Assembly: GCA_021818425.1 (NCBI GenBank)
Contig: JAKAEC010000019.1
Span: 1-34,617, forward strand
Reading direction: 5' to 3'
From: Pseudomonadota bacterium
GTDB lineage: Bacteria; Pseudomonadota; Alphaproteobacteria; Acetobacterales; Acetobacteraceae
Length of the DNA: 34,617 nucleotides
The translations under genes were made by a program, and so were the position numbers. The notes beneath the pieces are model-generated. The model did no database searches. It was not told the origin of the DNA and saw only the letters and a list, made by a program, of their open reading frames with translations. Positions 33,420-34,617 of this stretch are shown piece by piece. The first letter of the stretch is position 1. Each line of letters starts with the position of its first letter.

Positions 33420-34334
33420 ATGGAAATAAGGCAATTACGGCAATTCGCGGCCGTGGCGGACACGCTGCATTTCGGTCGCGCCGCCCAGCGCCTAAACATG
33501 ACACAGCCGCCTCTCAGTCAGTCCATCCAGGCGCTAGAGAGAGAGCTGGGCAGCGCATTGTTCATTCGTACGAAACGCAGCGTGAGCTTAAGCCCGTTCG
33601 GCATCGCTTGGCTGGCGCATGTGCGGGTGGCACTGGCGGGGGTAGACGCGCTACCAGAAACCGCGCACCGGCTGATCACGGGCACGGCAGGACGACTCTC
33701 GCTCTCCTTCGTCTCCACGGCGGATTATTCGTTACTGCCCCTGCTAGTACGACATTTCTCTACCCTCTACCCGGAGGTAGAAATCACCCTCACAGAAGCC
33801 ACCAGCGACGTGCAGATCACCCTGTTGCAGGAGGGCTCGGCTCATGCGGGAATCATCATCGCACCCAAAGACGAAGCCCTACCCGCCGTCCTCACCTATC
33901 GCCGCCTACTGCGCGAAAAGCTGGTGGCTGCTGTGCCGGAGGATTGGATCACAACGGGCCGGCTCTTTCCCGGCGCGCACGGCTTGGCACCGCAACAGGT
34001 AATTGAGGCGCCGCTCATCATCTTTCCCCAACCGATGGCACCTTCTTTCTATGACCTCGTGCTCGGTTATTACCGCGCCCACGGGGCAGAGCCACGCATC
34101 GCCCAACCCGCCATCCAGATGCAGACCATCATCAGCCTGGTCTCCGCAGGGTTGGGGCTGGCTTTGGTGCCCGCCTCTCTACGCCACCTCGCCCGCACTG
34201 GTGTGCGCTATTTGGATCTTCAGGGTGACGCCCCGGTTCTGGAGACCGGTCTTGCCTGGCGTCGGGACGAAACTGCTCCCGTACTGGCCCGGCTATTGGA
34301 TGTAGCCGCAGACATTCAGCACAGCTCCTTATAA
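33420..34334 (+). CDS. LysR-type transcriptional regulator
   Basis: A 304-residue regulator. The N-terminal winged helix-turn-helix is textbook LysR (LRQFAAVADTLHFGRAAQRLNMTQPPLSQSIQALERELGSALF), followed by the linker helix and a type 2 periplasmic-fold ligand domain (LSLSFVSTADYSLLPLLVRHF, later VSAGLGLALVPASLRHL). The ligand is not evident from sequence. Its gene diverges from ilvD across a candidate dyad operator, so it may control branched-chain amino acid synthesis as IlvY and IlvR do, and its own gene, but other targets are possible. Its last bases overlap the end of the convergent transporter gene by six bases. Confidence 0.93.
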   Translation: MEIRQLRQFAAVADTLHFGRAAQRLNMTQPPLSQSIQALERELGSALFIRTKRSVSLSPFGIAWLAHVRVALAGVDALPETAHRLITGTAGRLSLSFVSTADYSLLPLLVRHFSTLYPEVEITLTEATSDVQITLLQEGSAHAGIIIAPKDEALPAVLTYRRLLREKLVAAVPEDWITTGRLFPGAHGLAPQQVIEAPLIIFPQPMAPSFYDLVLGYYRAHGAEPRIAQPAIQMQTIISLVSAGLGLALVPASLRHLARTGVRYLDLQGDAPVLETGLAWRRDETAPVLARLLDVAADIQHSSL

Positions 34335-34617
34335 AAGCTGCGCCAACATGGCCACCACCACTACAGCCATCAGTAAAGTAGCCGACCAACCGAAGAATTG
34401 CAGCGTGCCACGAACCGCAAACGACCCCATAATGTCCGCCCGCGCCGCCAACTTCATCATTACCGCCATTACAGGCACAGCCACCACACCGTTGACCACG
34501 GCGCTCCAGAACAGCGCCTTGATCGGGTCGATGGGCGCAAAATTGATGATCATGCCGATCAGCGTGGCAATCACCAGCGTAGCGTAAAAAGCCTGCGCCT
34601 CCTTCGGCCGCCGGAGA
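34329..34617 (-). CDS. Nramp-type divalent metal transporter, C-terminal part
   Basis: Only the last 95 or so residues lie in the window; the frame stays open to its right edge. The visible part, RPKEAQAFYATLVIATLIGMIINF then IDPIKALFWSAVVNGVVAVPVM and a further helix LLMAVVVVAMLAQLL, matches the last membrane helices of Nramp-like transporters of manganese or iron (the IDPIKALFWSAV..NG pattern). A GTG at 34574 begins a 81-codon ORF, but homology extends upstream of it, so that is not the true start. Metal specificity cannot be told from this part. Confidence 0.75.
   Translation of the reverse strand, partial: LRRPKEAQAFYATLVIATLIGMIINFAPIDPIKALFWSAVVNGVVAVPVMAVMMKLAARADIMGSFAVRGTLQFFGWSATLLMAVVVVAMLAQLL

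Overview
The window reads as alphaproteobacterial chromosome, most likely from an acidophilic or acetic-acid-type member of the Acetobacteraceae. The genus is inferred from gene content only: a yfgM-like/bamB/der cluster, a sulfite reductase carrying DUF2849 with DUF934 beside it, GltX, and high-GC codon use throughout. No rRNA, CRISPR array or complete insertion sequence was seen.

The window has two parts. Positions 1 to about 7487 are an accessory segment, visibly richer in A+T and in gaps, that abuts the 3' end of a tRNA-Ala(GGC) gene on the minus strand (7488-7563). It holds a hypothetical gene, a small secreted Tyr/Gly/Ser-rich protein, a 462-residue protein whose C-terminal half carries the motifs of a family-A-polymerase-like palm, a serine recombinase with repeated sequences in front of it, a SEC-C zinc-motif protein, a broken rha gene, a small HicB-like protein, a BRO antirepressor truncated at both ends, and an Abi-alpha (DUF4393) gene. 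Phage regulators in decay, a defence-type gene, a recombinase and a tRNA border together suggest a degraded prophage or integrative element. The left end lies outside the window.

From 7564 onward the sequence is dense core chromosome. gltX, a TPR/YfgM-like membrane protein, a BamB-like lipoprotein and the GTPase Der run rightward and serve translation, outer-membrane assembly and ribosome maturation. An ABC-F ATPase (Uup type), a small lipoprotein and a GtrB-like glycosyltransferase run leftward. Then come a small membrane protein, an MHYT-GGDEF-EAL cyclic-di-GMP enzyme with a broken GGDEF motif, and a complete polyamine ABC transporter (potA, binding protein, potB, potC).

Next is a sulfur and heme block: hemN with an FNR/FixK-like box in front of it, cysK, DUF934, and a DUF2849-sulfite reductase fusion on the minus strand, diverging from an EpsC/CysE-type serine acetyltransferase. 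Together they cover the last steps of sulfate assimilation (sulfite to sulfide, serine to O-acetylserine, then cysteine). A hybrid histidine kinase, ilvD and a divergent LysR regulator follow, and the window ends inside an Nramp-type metal transporter gene.

The items most worth a second look are the palm-domain protein in the island, the tRNA-proximal TGTGGGG repeats, the terminator-like hairpin just ahead of the sulfite reductase start codon, and the FNR-like box ahead of hemN.
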